In this document: in pieces, positions 1-10,007 of the stretch | How positions within the stretch are numbered: position 1 is the first letter of the stretch | Layout: each line of letters opens with the position of its first letter | Assembly: GCA_017308575.1 (NCBI GenBank) | Contig: JAFKEQ010000001.1 | Location: forward strand, 310,001 to 374,000 | Source: Afipia sp. | GTDB taxonomy: Bacteria; Pseudomonadota; Alphaproteobacteria; Rhizobiales; Xanthobacteraceae | Reading direction: 5' to 3' | DNA length: 64,000 nt | Position numbers and translations under genes: made by a program | Notes under the pieces: model-generated | What the model saw: only the letters and a program-made list of their open reading frames with translations | What the model was told of the DNA's origin: nothing | Databases searched by the model: none

Positions 1-383
1 TGCAGCGCTATCCGCAGATTGTCGAGCACGTAGGGTTTGATCAGCACGGCAACATCCGCGAAGGCCGCTGGCACGCCGCCGGTGCCGACATAGCCGGTCG
101 TGAAAGCGAACGGGATCATCAACGTCTTGAGGCGCTGCGCAACGGCGAAACTCTTCTCGCCGCCCAGCCTGAGGTCCAGCAGCACGAAATCCGGCTTCCG
201 CTCGTCGATTTGCTGCAAGGCTCCCGCCACGGTGCCCGCTGTCCGCACCGAGGCCACCCCGAAAGACATGATGGTCTCGCTGAGATCGAGCGCGATCAGC
301 GGGTCGTCCTCCACGATGAGAACGTCGCCGGGAAGATCGGCAGGGCTCTGAGCCGCCGGCTGGCCAGCGTCGATGGTTGTCAT
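1..383 (-). CDS. Single-domain response regulator (CheY-like), 3' end cut by window
   Basis: On the minus strand from the ATG at 381-383 a receiver domain reads in one open frame to the window edge (127 codons). It shows the acidic pocket (LIVEDDPLIALD), the phospho-acceptor Asp in FVLLDLRLGGE, a T-T pair in FAFTTGY and the conserved Lys-Pro in VLIKPY. This is a phosphoryl-accepting regulator. No output domain is seen in the visible part, and so little room remains after the KP motif that a stand-alone receiver is likely. It diverges from the Crp/Fnr-type gene at 558, sharing a 174-base upstream region. The cognate kinase is not in the window. Confidence 0.85.
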   Translation of the reverse strand, partial: MTTIDAGQPAAQSPADLPGDVLIVEDDPLIALDLSETIMSFGVASVRTAGTVAGALQQIDERKPDFVLLDLRLGGEKSFAVAQRLKTLMIPFAFTTGYVGTGGVPAAFADVAVLIKPYVLDNLRIAL

Positions 384-491
384 GCGAATTGTCCCGAAAC
401 CGTTGAGCAAAGGCCCGCAGGGACACCGGATGCCGCGAATGCGACCCGCTGGTTCCCGCGTGGAACCGACCACAAAAGCACCCTCGGCGTC

Positions 492-507
492 TGTGCACTT
501 TTGCACA
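492..507. promoter_or_regulatory. Crp/Fnr-type palindromic operator candidate
   Basis: TGTGCA-CTTT-TGCACA is a perfect inverted repeat. Read as TGTGN-N6-NCACA it has exactly the geometry of CRP/FNR-superfamily sites. It lies in the divergent region, 51 bases before the ATG of the Crp-like gene at 558, so auto-regulation and control of the divergent response regulator are plausible. This is inferred from pattern only. Confidence 0.45.
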
Positions 508-557
508 TAAAAACCAACGAAATTTGCGCTACATTCTGGCCCGATCACGAGGGAGCC

Positions 558-1337
558 ATGACACGACAAGCGATGCGGGCCGCCAATGACGGCCGCCCAT
601 TCAATAATCTGCTGCGGCGCCTGAACGAGTGCGACTACGCATTGATCGAACCGTTCCTGGAGTCTTCAACGGCGACGCCCGATGATCTGCTGTACAATCC
701 CGGAGACGACGTCGAGACCGTGCACTTTCCCTGCGGGCCGAGCCTCGTTTCGTTTCTCGTGGCGAATGAGGATGGCCGCGATGTCGAAACCATTCTGGTG
801 GGCCGCGAGGGAGCAGTCGGCGGCATTGTCAGTCAGGGATTTCTGCCGGCCTACACGCGCATCACCATAAAGGTCGGCGGGCCGTTCGTGCGGCTGCGGG
901 TCGCCAAGCTCGACGCGGCCAAGGCCCAGTCGCCGACGCTGCGCTACCTGTTCGCCCGTTATGCCGACTGCATGATGGCGCAGATGTTTCAGTCCACGGC
1001 CTGCAATGCGATCCACTCCATCGAGCAGCGCACCGCCAAATGGATTCTGTCGGCGCAGGAGCGGACCGGCGACGATCTCGTTCCCCTCACCCACGAACAG
1101 CTCTCCACCATGCTCGGCGTGGGCCGCAGCTATGCCAGCCGTGTCATCCAGATTTTCAAGGCCGAGGGCATCCTGGAGACCCGGCGCGGCGCCATCCTGA
1201 TCAAGAATCATGAGGCCATGGCGGCCCGGTCGTGCCTGTGCAACGAGGCCGTGAAAACCCATTTCGAGGAAGTGCTGCGGGGCGTCTATCCGGTCGATGA
1301 CGATGCCTCCAAATCAGCCTCGGGAGCGCCGAAATAG
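558..1337 (+). CDS. Crp/Fnr-family transcriptional regulator
   Basis: 259 aa. Roughly residues 25-150 form the cyclic-nucleotide-binding-like beta-barrel, and residues 170-215 the winged helix-turn-helix (LTHEQLSTMLGVGRSYASRV, about 176-195), followed by the wing LETRRGAILI. No N-terminal Fe-S cysteine cluster of the FNR kind is visible, so the signal is unknown. The frame is open far upstream, but the ATG at 558 is chosen because it has a GAGGGA Shine-Dalgarno-like stretch just before it and begins where family similarity begins. It diverges from a response regulator, with a Crp-like palindrome between them. A strong hairpin terminator lies about 70 bases downstream. Confidence 0.88.
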   Translation: MTRQAMRAANDGRPFNNLLRRLNECDYALIEPFLESSTATPDDLLYNPGDDVETVHFPCGPSLVSFLVANEDGRDVETILVGREGAVGGIVSQGFLPAYTRITIKVGGPFVRLRVAKLDAAKAQSPTLRYLFARYADCMMAQMFQSTACNAIHSIEQRTAKWILSAQERTGDDLVPLTHEQLSTMLGVGRSYASRVIQIFKAEGILETRRGAILIKNHEAMAARSCLCNEAVKTHFEEVLRGVYPVDDDASKSASGAPK

Positions 1338-1408
1338 GCCCTCGGCGCCCTCAGAATCGCATTGTTTTTCGGGAATTCCCGACTATATTGCGCCGCAATG
1401 AGTGAAGC

Positions 1409-1444
1409 GTGCCCGGTTCTGATGGACCGGGCACCGCGTTTTTT
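1409..1444 (+). terminator. Rho-independent terminator after the Crp-like gene
   Basis: GTGCCCGGT and ACCGGGCAC form a perfect 9-bp stem with an 8-base loop, followed after four bases by six T. It sits between the regulator and typA, insulating the two. Confidence 0.75.
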
Positions 1445-1545
1445 GGGCCCGCAAGCCCCGCACGGACGAGACCGTCCTCCACTCACCCGTCGCAAAGACA
1501 CCAACGCGAAGACGCTGCACTCGATAGCTGGAAGACATTGAACCC

Positions 1546-3369
<1,824 letters not shown>

Positions 3370-3392
3370 TGGCTTTCTCATAAGACAGTTTC

Positions 3393-3425
3393 AAATGCCC
3401 GGCCTTGTGCCGGGCATTTCTGTTT
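3393..3425 (+). terminator. typA terminator
   Basis: AAATGCCCGGC-CTTGT-GCCGGGCATTT is a perfect 11-bp stem with a 5-base loop, followed by CTGTTT. It begins 23 bases after the typA stop codon. Confidence 0.85.
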
Positions 3426-3444
3426 CAGCCATAACTCACGTTCG

Positions 3445-3561
3445 CGTCGTTGCGAGCCAACGGGTCGGCGCACGCGCCGCCCGATGATAAACTCCGCGGA
3501 GCAATCCAGAGCCACAGAAAGAAGCCGGGTTGCTTCGTCGCTGTCGCTCCTCGCAATGACG
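3445..3561. repeat. Extragenic palindromic repeat, family A, copy 1
   Basis: The left arm starts CGTCGTTGCGAGC and reaches GAGCAATCCAG. The right arm is GGGTTGCTTCGTCGC followed by CTCCTCGCAATGACG, which is the left arm inverted. The same arms recur at 33027-33111 and 50469-50548. The centre of this copy is longer and diverged. Confidence 0.75.
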
Positions 3562-3604
3562 ACCTATATAGTCGGCCTCGCCCTGTTTCCGGAACTGGCT
3601 TTAC

Positions 3605-4849
3605 ATGTCCCTTCCCTCTTATATCGATGTCGCGATCATCGGCGCCGGCGCTGCGGGCCTTGCCGCCGCGCGCACGCTGGAAGGCGCGAACCTGTCATCC
3701 ATCGTGCTGGAAGCACGCGACCGGATCGGCGGACGGGCGCACACGATGATCGTCGGCGACAACATTCCGTTCGATCTCGGCTGCGGCTGGCTGCATTCCG
3801 CCGACCAGAATCCGTTCGTCGCCATCGCCGAACAACTCGGCTTCGCCGTCGACCGCGCGATGCCGCCGTGGCGGCAGCGCAGTTACAAGGAGATTTTCCC
3901 GCAGGCCGACCGCGACGAATTTTTTGCCGCGCTGGATGCGTTCTTCACGCGCACCGAAGCCGCAGCGAAGGCCGCGCAGGACAGCGTCGCGTCCGACTAT
4001 CTCGAACCCGGCAACCGCTGGAATCCGATGATCGATGCGATCTCGACCTATATCAACGGCTGCGAACTCGATCAGGTCTCGGTGCAGGATTTCGAGAACT
4101 ACGAAGACACCGAGATCAACTGGCGGCTGCCGCGCGGCTATGGCGCGCTGGTCGCAGCCTATGGCGCGCCCTGCAACGTCGCGCTGAACTGCAACGTGAC
4201 ACTGATCGATCATTCCGGTCCGCGCATCCGGATCGAGACCTCGCGCGGCACGCTGACCGCGGACAAGGTGATTGTCTGCGTGCCGACCGATCTGGTCGCC
4301 GCCGAAGCGATCCGCTTCTCGCCCGCGTTGCCGGACAAGGTCGATGCCGCAACAAACCTTCCGCTCGGCGCCGACGACAAGGTCATGCTGGCGCTCGATA
4401 GCGATCACGATCTGCCCAAGGACGGCAATCTGCGCGCGCCCACCATGCGCACCGCCATGGGCACCTATCATCTGCGCCCGTTCGGACGGAACTGCATCGA
4501 AGGCTTTTTCGGCGGACGTTACGCGCGCGAACTGGAAAACGCAGGCGACGGCGCGATGGCGGCGGCGGCGATCGATGAAATCGTGAGCCTGCTCGGCAAT
4601 GATTTTCGCGGGAAGCTGACGCCGCTCGGCGAGTCTCACTGGTCGCGCGATCCGTTCGCGCGCGGGGCTTACTCGCATGCGCTGCCGGGACACGCCGACA
4701 AACGCGCCGTGCTCGCCGCGCCGGTGAACGGCCGCATCTTTTTCGCGGGTGAAGCGACCTCGCCGGATTTCTTCACCACCGCGCACGGCGCACAGCAAAG
4801 CGGCGTGCGGGCGGCGAGGGAGGTAGTGGGGGGAGTAGTTAGTGCTTGA
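3605..4849 (+). CDS. Flavin monoamine oxidase / FAD-dependent amine oxidoreductase
   Basis: 414 aa. The N-terminal dinucleotide fold AIIGAGAAGLAAA is at residues 10-22, followed by the adenine-ribose Glu (VLEARDRIGGRAHT, 35-48), a hallmark of the amine oxidase family. The C-terminal FAD motif IFFAGEATSPDFFTT lies near 378. No signal peptide is seen, so it is probably cytoplasmic. Substrate is not predictable; polyamines or other primary/secondary amines are typical. It stands alone between the typA terminator and the A+T-rich island that starts right after its stop. Confidence 0.88.
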   Translation: MSLPSYIDVAIIGAGAAGLAAARTLEGANLSSIVLEARDRIGGRAHTMIVGDNIPFDLGCGWLHSADQNPFVAIAEQLGFAVDRAMPPWRQRSYKEIFPQADRDEFFAALDAFFTRTEAAAKAAQDSVASDYLEPGNRWNPMIDAISTYINGCELDQVSVQDFENYEDTEINWRLPRGYGALVAAYGAPCNVALNCNVTLIDHSGPRIRIETSRGTLTADKVIVCVPTDLVAAEAIRFSPALPDKVDAATNLPLGADDKVMLALDSDHDLPKDGNLRAPTMRTAMGTYHLRPFGRNCIEGFFGGRYARELENAGDGAMAAAAIDEIVSLLGNDFRGKLTPLGESHWSRDPFARGAYSHALPGHADKRAVLAAPVNGRIFFAGEATSPDFFTTAHGAQQSGVRAAREVVGGVVSA

Positions 4850-4901
4850 CGCCCTATAATTCCGCCGTGCGTTAACATAGCTTTCTAGAGGATGGATTTT
4901 T

Positions 4902-5102
4902 GTGAACACAAGTAGATCAGCCTCAGCCTCTTTCAAGACATGGCGCAATGCTGTTGATTGCTACTTACAAGATACTTACTGCATAACCATCGCCGATGCG
5001 GGAATCGACGATGAGCGACTCGCCTATCATTGGAAAGTCAACGATCCACCTAGAGAATTTGTGGAATGGTTCGGAGCGAAGCACGCCCTTGACTCGAGAT
5101 GA
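4902..5102 (+). CDS. Small conserved-looking protein of unknown function
   Basis: 66 aa from a GTG at 4902 preceded by AGAGGA at 4887-4892. The composition looks protein-like: WRNAVDCYLQDTYCITIADA, then GIDDERLAYHW, then FVEWFGAKHAL, with regularly spaced aromatic and acidic residues. I have the impression of similar short alphaproteobacterial proteins on mobile or accessory DNA but cannot name a family. It ends four bases before the stop codon of the convergent HNH gene. Base composition is much more A+T-rich than the surrounding genes. It could be a partner or antidote of the nuclease, or merely a co-imported gene. Confidence 0.6.
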   Translation: MNTSRSASASFKTWRNAVDCYLQDTYCITIADAGIDDERLAYHWKVNDPPREFVEWFGAKHALDSR

Positions 5103-5106
5103 AGTG

Positions 5107-6009
5107 CTAGGTTCCTTTGAAAATATTATCTCGGTGAAACTTCAAAAAATGCGTATTCGGATGAAAAGTTTGATCCGTTGGAAGATTCAGCATTCGGTTC
5201 TGGTTTATCAGACGCAGCGCATCATCCGGAACATGATTGTTCGCGACGAGAATGTGATAGTCATCGTCAATCGAGATAAGCCCTCGATCAAACATCCAGT
5301 GAACCGTGCCGGATAGCGCCAAGCCATTCCGTACAGAATCGGGACCATTTGATGCAACTGGCTGAATGTGAGCCGCTTGAACTTCGGGTCGGCCGCCGCC
5401 ATTTATCAACCGTAACCCGGTAATCGCACACCGATTTGCATATGCTGCACGGACATTATGCATAAACGACCTCTCGCGAAATGGACGAGAGACTGTCATC
5501 TCAACCACTGGCCTGACAAATAGCTGCGACGGCTCCGAGAAACCTTGCGTAGCATTTTCTGCAGGGAAAGTTTGCTCCGTTAAAACGGGGGCAAATCCAG
5601 CTTTCAGAATCAGATCAAATTCATCATCTGGAACGAGACGTACGGCACGACCAAAGGCGCCTTTATTGGTGCTGCCATCCTCCTTCCGCAATGCACTTTC
5701 GTAATAAAGCGCACCTTCAGCAAAGGGCACCGGCCTATCAAAATCTAGATAATCACCCACGATTGCGTAGTAGTGATCCGGCTGTTGCTCATCCTCGATG
5801 ATTGATTCGACCCGAGCAACGCCAAAATATGACTGCCTACCCCCGCCGCTCGAAAGATCCGCACTTGATCGCCGTGGCTCATAATACACAACATAATCGC
5901 CGACCGTTTGCCGAGCGTAGTTGAGATACGTTTTTGGAAAATGATACCGGACCTCTGGCAGGTCGTCGTAGCTCGGCGTCACCTTGGTAGTAAAAACTGC
6001 TTTTGCCAT
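5107..6009 (-). CDS. HNH endonuclease with an N-terminal putative PUA-like reader domain
   Basis: 300 aa. The C-terminal HNH fold (about 190-260) has CAITG at 194-198 and the triad His214 (AAHIQP), Asn228 (NGLAL) and His237 (HWMFD), as in the HNH_2/McrA-like group; a second CxxC is absent. Residues about 1-100 form a separate beta-rich domain (VGDYVVYYEPRR, YFGVARVESI, YYAIVGDYLDFDRPVPF) that resembles PUA/EVE-type folds used to read modified bases; that assignment is my inference. No cognate methylase or helicase lies nearby. The gene is A+T-rich relative to its neighbours, so it was probably acquired. A role as a stand-alone restriction factor is plausible but unproven. Confidence 0.75.
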   Translation of the reverse strand: MAKAVFTTKVTPSYDDLPEVRYHFPKTYLNYARQTVGDYVVYYEPRRSSADLSSGGGRQSYFGVARVESIIEDEQQPDHYYAIVGDYLDFDRPVPFAEGALYYESALRKEDGSTNKGAFGRAVRLVPDDEFDLILKAGFAPVLTEQTFPAENATQGFSEPSQLFVRPVVEMTVSRPFRERSFMHNVRAAYANRCAITGLRLINGGGRPEVQAAHIQPVASNGPDSVRNGLALSGTVHWMFDRGLISIDDDYHILVANNHVPDDALRLINQNRMLNLPTDQTFHPNTHFLKFHRDNIFKGT

Positions 6010-6086
6010 GAACAGCCAATCAGAACGGCTTCGGTCAATTTAATCCGCAGACCAGTATATATACGACCGATCCCTCGCGTCGATGA

Positions 6087-7016
6087 TCACCTCTTACCCG
6101 TCGTACCTCGGACGGTCTGCGCGCCCTGCCCCGCCGTATCCGCGATCAGCGCACCTAGCATCCCCTCATCCCCAGCCTCCGCAAGCCAGTGGCCTTCCTT
6201 GCCGAACGGCGGCAAGATCTGAAAATCGATCTTGCCTTCGCTTCCCTCGACGAACGCATCGGCCATCTGCTTTGAAAATTCCGGCGGGAAATATGAGTCG
6301 TTCTCCGCCACGAGCCATGTCACCGGCACGCGCGCGTCTTCGCCGAACTCCCTCGTGGCGGCGATGAGTTTGTCCGGCGCGCAGATGCTGTTCGCGCGAT
6401 CGTCCTTGCGGCCGCCGCGGCCCGGCGCAAACACAACGATCACAGAAATATCTTTCGGGCTGCGGTCGGTCAGCGCCAGCGCGCCCCATCCGCCCGCTGA
6501 ATGACCGACAACAACGGACGCATCCTTGCGCGCGAAGGATTGCGCGCGGATGAAGGTCAGCGCGGTCATGATTTCTTCGGCCGTGGTGCGCGCCGACATC
6601 GCATATTCGGCGTTGTCGCAGCCTTCCTGATCTTCAAGGTACGGCCCGCCGGTCTTGCCATGGCCGAGCCGCTGCGGAATGAGCACTGCAAAACCCTTCG
6701 CCACCAGCGCCGAAGCTAGCGCCGGATACTCGGGCTGCGGCATCTGCGCACGCGCCAGCCGGTTCTGGGTCGAGGCGTGAGCGATCACCGCGATGCGGAA
6801 CGGACCCTTACCTGGGGGGCGAAACAGCACCGCTCGCGAAGGTGTGATCTGGTCCTGCGTCGGCACCAGCCAGTCCTGACGCCGGTTCGGCGCGCCTTCC
6901 GCGCCCTGCGGCCCCAGCCGCGGCTCGCCCCATACGGGCCCCGCCTGCGACAGGCCTACCGCGAGAGCCATAACCAGCGTCACGGCCGCGGATGTGAACG
7001 ATGTGATTCCCCTCAT
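6087..7016 (-). CDS. Secreted alpha/beta hydrolase (dienelactone-hydrolase-like)
   Basis: 309 aa. An N-terminal Sec signal (hydrophobic run about 10-25, cleavage near GPVWG-E) indicates export. The nucleophile elbow GHSAGG places Ser173, and VLIPQRLGHG upstream is typical of the lipase/dienelactone hydrolase fold. A late His in KEGHWLAEAG probably completes the triad. It is a predicted periplasmic esterase or lipase-like enzyme with unknown substrate. The ATG at 7016 has no clear Shine-Dalgarno. It diverges from the GNAT gene at 7183. Confidence 0.82.
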   Translation of the reverse strand: MRGITSFTSAAVTLVMALAVGLSQAGPVWGEPRLGPQGAEGAPNRRQDWLVPTQDQITPSRAVLFRPPGKGPFRIAVIAHASTQNRLARAQMPQPEYPALASALVAKGFAVLIPQRLGHGKTGGPYLEDQEGCDNAEYAMSARTTAEEIMTALTFIRAQSFARKDASVVVGHSAGGWGALALTDRSPKDISVIVVFAPGRGGRKDDRANSICAPDKLIAATREFGEDARVPVTWLVAENDSYFPPEFSKQMADAFVEGSEGKIDFQILPPFGKEGHWLAEAGDEGMLGALIADTAGQGAQTVRGTTGKR

Positions 7017-7182
7017 ATGGGGGGATCATTGCCCGTGCCGCAGCGCGAAGCCAAGCGCTTCCCGGCGAGCGCTGTCCTCTTTCGGCACAGCCTGTCACCC
7101 CCGTGATGCAAAAAGTCCACATATTAACCGATAATTAACGATGGACCTTGAAGGCAGCCCGCCGACTTGCTTTGATTACGTC

Positions 7183-7692
7183 ATGAGCACAACCCTTATC
7201 GAAGTCCGGCCAGCCAAGGCATCCGATGCGTCCGCAGTCGCCGCGACGCATGACGAGGCATGGCGCTCCGCCTATCAGGGAATCATCCCGGGGGCCGAAC
7301 TCGAGAAGCTGATCAATCGCCGCGGTCCGCAATGGTGGGATTCAGCGATCCGCAAGGGCAGCCGCGTCAGCGTGCTGTCGTTTGGCGACAAGGTTGCCGG
7401 TTATGCCAATTACGGCCGCAACCGCGCCCGCAGCCTGCATTTCGAAGGCGAAATCTACGAATTGTATCTGCGCCCGGAATTCCAGGGCCTCGGCTTCGGC
7501 AGCCGCCTGTTCGCCGCCGCCAAGCGGGACCTGATCCAGAGCGGCCTGCGCAGCATGGTGATCTGGGCGCTCTCGGACAACGAGCCGGCGGTCGAGTTCT
7601 ACCGCACCCTCGGCGGCCGCATGGTGGCGCGCTCCTCGGAGCGATTCGGGCCGAAGTCGCTCGACAAGGTCGCATTCGCCTGGACGGCGTAA
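7183..7692 (+). CDS. GNAT-family N-acetyltransferase
   Basis: 169 aa from the ATG at 7183; the in-frame ATG at 7141 would add 14 residues that do not look like the family's start. The GNAT core is present: IEVRPAKASDA (beta 1), then motif A ELYLRPEFQGLGFGSRLF with the acetyl-CoA pyrophosphate loop QGLGFG, then VIWALSDNEPAVEFYRTLGG. It transfers an acetyl group from acetyl-CoA to an amine of unknown identity. Neither start has a good Shine-Dalgarno. It is monocistronic. Confidence 0.85.
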   Translation: MSTTLIEVRPAKASDASAVAATHDEAWRSAYQGIIPGAELEKLINRRGPQWWDSAIRKGSRVSVLSFGDKVAGYANYGRNRARSLHFEGEIYELYLRPEFQGLGFGSRLFAAAKRDLIQSGLRSMVIWALSDNEPAVEFYRTLGGRMVARSSERFGPKSLDKVAFAWTA

Positions 7693-7817
7693 CCGCCGCC
7701 GGTGTGTTCGGGCCGATCCGGCCTTAATTATCCTTTTGGCCGAGGTTTTCGGGCTTCCAGCCCCGCCTGCGATTCGCTAACCAGCGCGCTAGACCCGAAC
7801 AACCACAAGGCCTCTCA

Positions 7818-8348
7818 ATGCGCATCGACGCGATTTCTATCGGAAAGAATCCACCCCAAGAGGTGAACGTCATCATCGAAGTGCCGGTCGGCGGCGAGCC
7901 GATCAAGTACGAGATGGACAAGGACGCCGGCACGCTGGTGGTGGACCGCTTCCTCTACACCGCGATGCGCTATCCGGGGAATTACGGCTTCATCCCGCAC
8001 ACCCTGTCCGACGACGGCGATCCCTGCGACGTGCTGGTGGCCAACACCCGCGCCATCGCGCCGGGCGCAGTGATCGCGGTGCGCCCGGTCGGCGTGCTGT
8101 TCATGGAAGACGAAGCCGGCGGCGACGAGAAGATCATCGCGGTGCCGACGTCCAAGCTGACCCAGCGCTACGACAAGGTGCAGAACTACAGCGACCTGCC
8201 CGACATCACGCTGCAGCAGATCCAGCATTTCTTCGAGCACTACAAGGACCTCGAGCCCAAGAAGTGGGTGAAGGTGCTGCGCTGGGGCGACGCCGAGGAA
8301 GCGCGCAAGCTGATCGTCGATGGGATCGAGCGCGCGAAGAAAAAGTAG
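7818..8348 (+). CDS. ppa: Inorganic pyrophosphatase (family I)
   Basis: 176 aa, the usual bacterial family I length. The signature [10 protein letters not shown] carries the metal-binding Asp residues, preceded by [17 protein letters not shown]. It hydrolyses pyrophosphate to two phosphates in the cytoplasm, pulling biosynthetic reactions forward. The start follows a weak AAGG. The M20 peptidase begins 46 bases after its stop, so co-transcription is possible. Confidence 0.97.
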   Translation: MRIDAISIGKNPPQEVNVIIEVPVGGEPIKYEMDKDAGTLVVDRFLYTAMRYPGNYGFIPHTLSDDGDPCDVLVANTRAIAPGAVIAVRPVGVLFMEDEAGGDEKIIAVPTSKLTQRYDKVQNYSDLPDITLQQIQHFFEHYKDLEPKKWVKVLRWGDAEEARKLIVDGIERAKKK

Positions 8349-8394
8349 CACCTGCCGCGGCGCGGCCGCGGTCAGCCTTCAAAGGGATTGACCG

Positions 8395-9876
8395 ATGCGC
8401 CGCCCGCTCAGGCTTCTTCGCAACATCATCCTGATCCTGATCGCGGCGGTGATCGTTCTCGCCGCGGTCCTGATCGCGAACGCGTTCCGCATGCCCTCGC
8501 AGCAGATCGCGGTGACGCCGCTCGCGCCCGTGACCATCGACAAGGATACGGCCGCGCGGCGGCTCGGCGCGGCCGTGAAACTGCAGACCATCGCCAGCGC
8601 CACCGACGCCGAGCAGAGCGCCGATGCCTTTCTCGCGCTGCATGACCTGATCGCGAAAGACTTTCCCGCATTCCACGCCGCCGCCAAACGCGAAATCGTC
8701 GCCAAATACAGCCTGCTTTACACATGGGAAGGCAGCGACCCGAAGGCTCCGCCGGTCGCGCTGCTTGCCCATCAGGACGTGGTGCCGATCGCGCCGGGCA
8801 CCGACGGCGACTGGCAGGTGCCGCCGTTCAGCGGCGCGGTGAAGGACGGCTTCATCTGGGGCCGCGGCTCGTGGGACGACAAGGGCAACCTGTTCTCGAT
8901 TCTCGAAGCCGTCGAGCAACTAGCGAAGGAAAACTTCCGCCCGAAGCGCACGGTCTATCTCGCCTTCGGGCACGACGAGGAAGTCTCCGGCAAGCGCGGC
9001 GCCGCCGCGATCTCGAAACTGCTGCAGTCGCGCGGTGTGCGGTTCGACTACGCGTTCGACGAAGGCCTGCTGATCACCGAAGGCGTTCTCAAGGGCATCG
9101 ACAAGCCGGTGGCGCTGATCGGCGTGGCAGAGAAAGGCTATGTCACGCTCAATCTGTCCGCCACGGCGACGCCGGGCCATTCCTCGCTTCCGCCGCGCGA
9201 CACCGCCATCGGCAAGCTGAGCGCAGCGCTGGCGCGGCTCGAAAACAATCCATTTCCGGCGCACATCGGGGGCGTGATGCGCGAGACGCTGGAGACGGCC
9301 GCACCGGAGACCGGCTTCGGCATGCGTGTCGCGCTTTCCAACCTGTGGCTGCTCGAACCCTTGGTGAGGATGCAAATGGAGGCCTCCTCGCAGACCGCTG
9401 CCACCATCCGCACCACCACGGCGCTGACCATCTTCAACGCGGGCAACGCGGAGAACGTGCTGCCCGGCCACGCCGACGCGATCGTGAATTTCCGACTGCT
9501 GCCGGGCGAGACGGAAGACAGCGTGATCGCGCGGGTGAAATCGGTGATCGCGGATGAGCGCATCAAGGTGACGCCGCTTCCCGGCAACACCAATCCGCCG
9601 CCGGTGACATCGACCGATACCGCGAACTATCGCGCCGTGAACCGGACCATCCGCGAGATTTTTCCCGACGCGCTGGTGGTGCCCGGACTGATGGTCGCGG
9701 CGACGGATTCGCGCAACTATCTCGAGATGACCGACAACATCTTCCGCTTCTCGCCGGTGCGCGCCACGCCCGAAGATCTCAAGCGCTTTCACGGCACCAA
9801 CGAACGGCTCAGCGTGGACAACTATGCCGACATGATCCGGTTCTACCGGCGGCTGCTGCAGAACACGGCGCAGTAG
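8395..9876 (+). CDS. Membrane-anchored M20-family metallopeptidase
   Basis: 493 aa. An N-terminal hydrophobic segment (about residues 8-28, RNIILILIAAVIVLAAV) acts as anchor or signal. The M20 motifs are complete: LLAHQDVVPI (metal His), WGRGSWDDKGN (bridging Asp), FGHDEEVSG (catalytic Glu pair) and a late FHGTNERL (metal His). The length and order resemble the PM20D1/carboxypeptidase-S subgroup. It probably cleaves N-acyl amino acids or dipeptides on the periplasmic side. The ATG at 8395 has AAAGGG eight bases upstream. Confidence 0.9.
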   Translation: MRRPLRLLRNIILILIAAVIVLAAVLIANAFRMPSQQIAVTPLAPVTIDKDTAARRLGAAVKLQTIASATDAEQSADAFLALHDLIAKDFPAFHAAAKREIVAKYSLLYTWEGSDPKAPPVALLAHQDVVPIAPGTDGDWQVPPFSGAVKDGFIWGRGSWDDKGNLFSILEAVEQLAKENFRPKRTVYLAFGHDEEVSGKRGAAAISKLLQSRGVRFDYAFDEGLLITEGVLKGIDKPVALIGVAEKGYVTLNLSATATPGHSSLPPRDTAIGKLSAALARLENNPFPAHIGGVMRETLETAAPETGFGMRVALSNLWLLEPLVRMQMEASSQTAATIRTTTALTIFNAGNAENVLPGHADAIVNFRLLPGETEDSVIARVKSVIADERIKVTPLPGNTNPPPVTSTDTANYRAVNRTIREIFPDALVVPGLMVAATDSRNYLEMTDNIFRFSPVRATPEDLKRFHGTNERLSVDNYADMIRFYRRLLQNTAQ

Positions 9877-9897
9877 TTCGGTGTCGTCGCTGAAAGC

Positions 9898-10001
9898 CGT
9901 CATCCTGAGGAGCCGCGCCCTTGCGCGGCGTCTCGAAGGATGCGGCGCATATACGTCATCCTTCGAGGCTCGCCGAAAACGGCGAGCACCTCAGGATGAC
10001 G
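9898..10001. repeat. Extragenic palindrome, family B
   Basis: CGTCATCCTGAGG at the left end and CCTCAGGATGACG at the right end are perfect inverted copies. Internal arms (TCTCGAAGGATG and CATCCTTCGAGG) also pair, giving a nested cruciform-like element between the convergent M20 peptidase and folD genes. It could act as a bidirectional terminator. Confidence 0.8.
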
Positions 10002-10007
10002 CGGCAG

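Noticed and set aside
7141..7182. Earlier ATG for the GNAT gene
   Set aside because: The extra 14 residues (MDLEGSPPTCFDYV) do not resemble the domain start and no ribosome site is present; kept as an alternative only.
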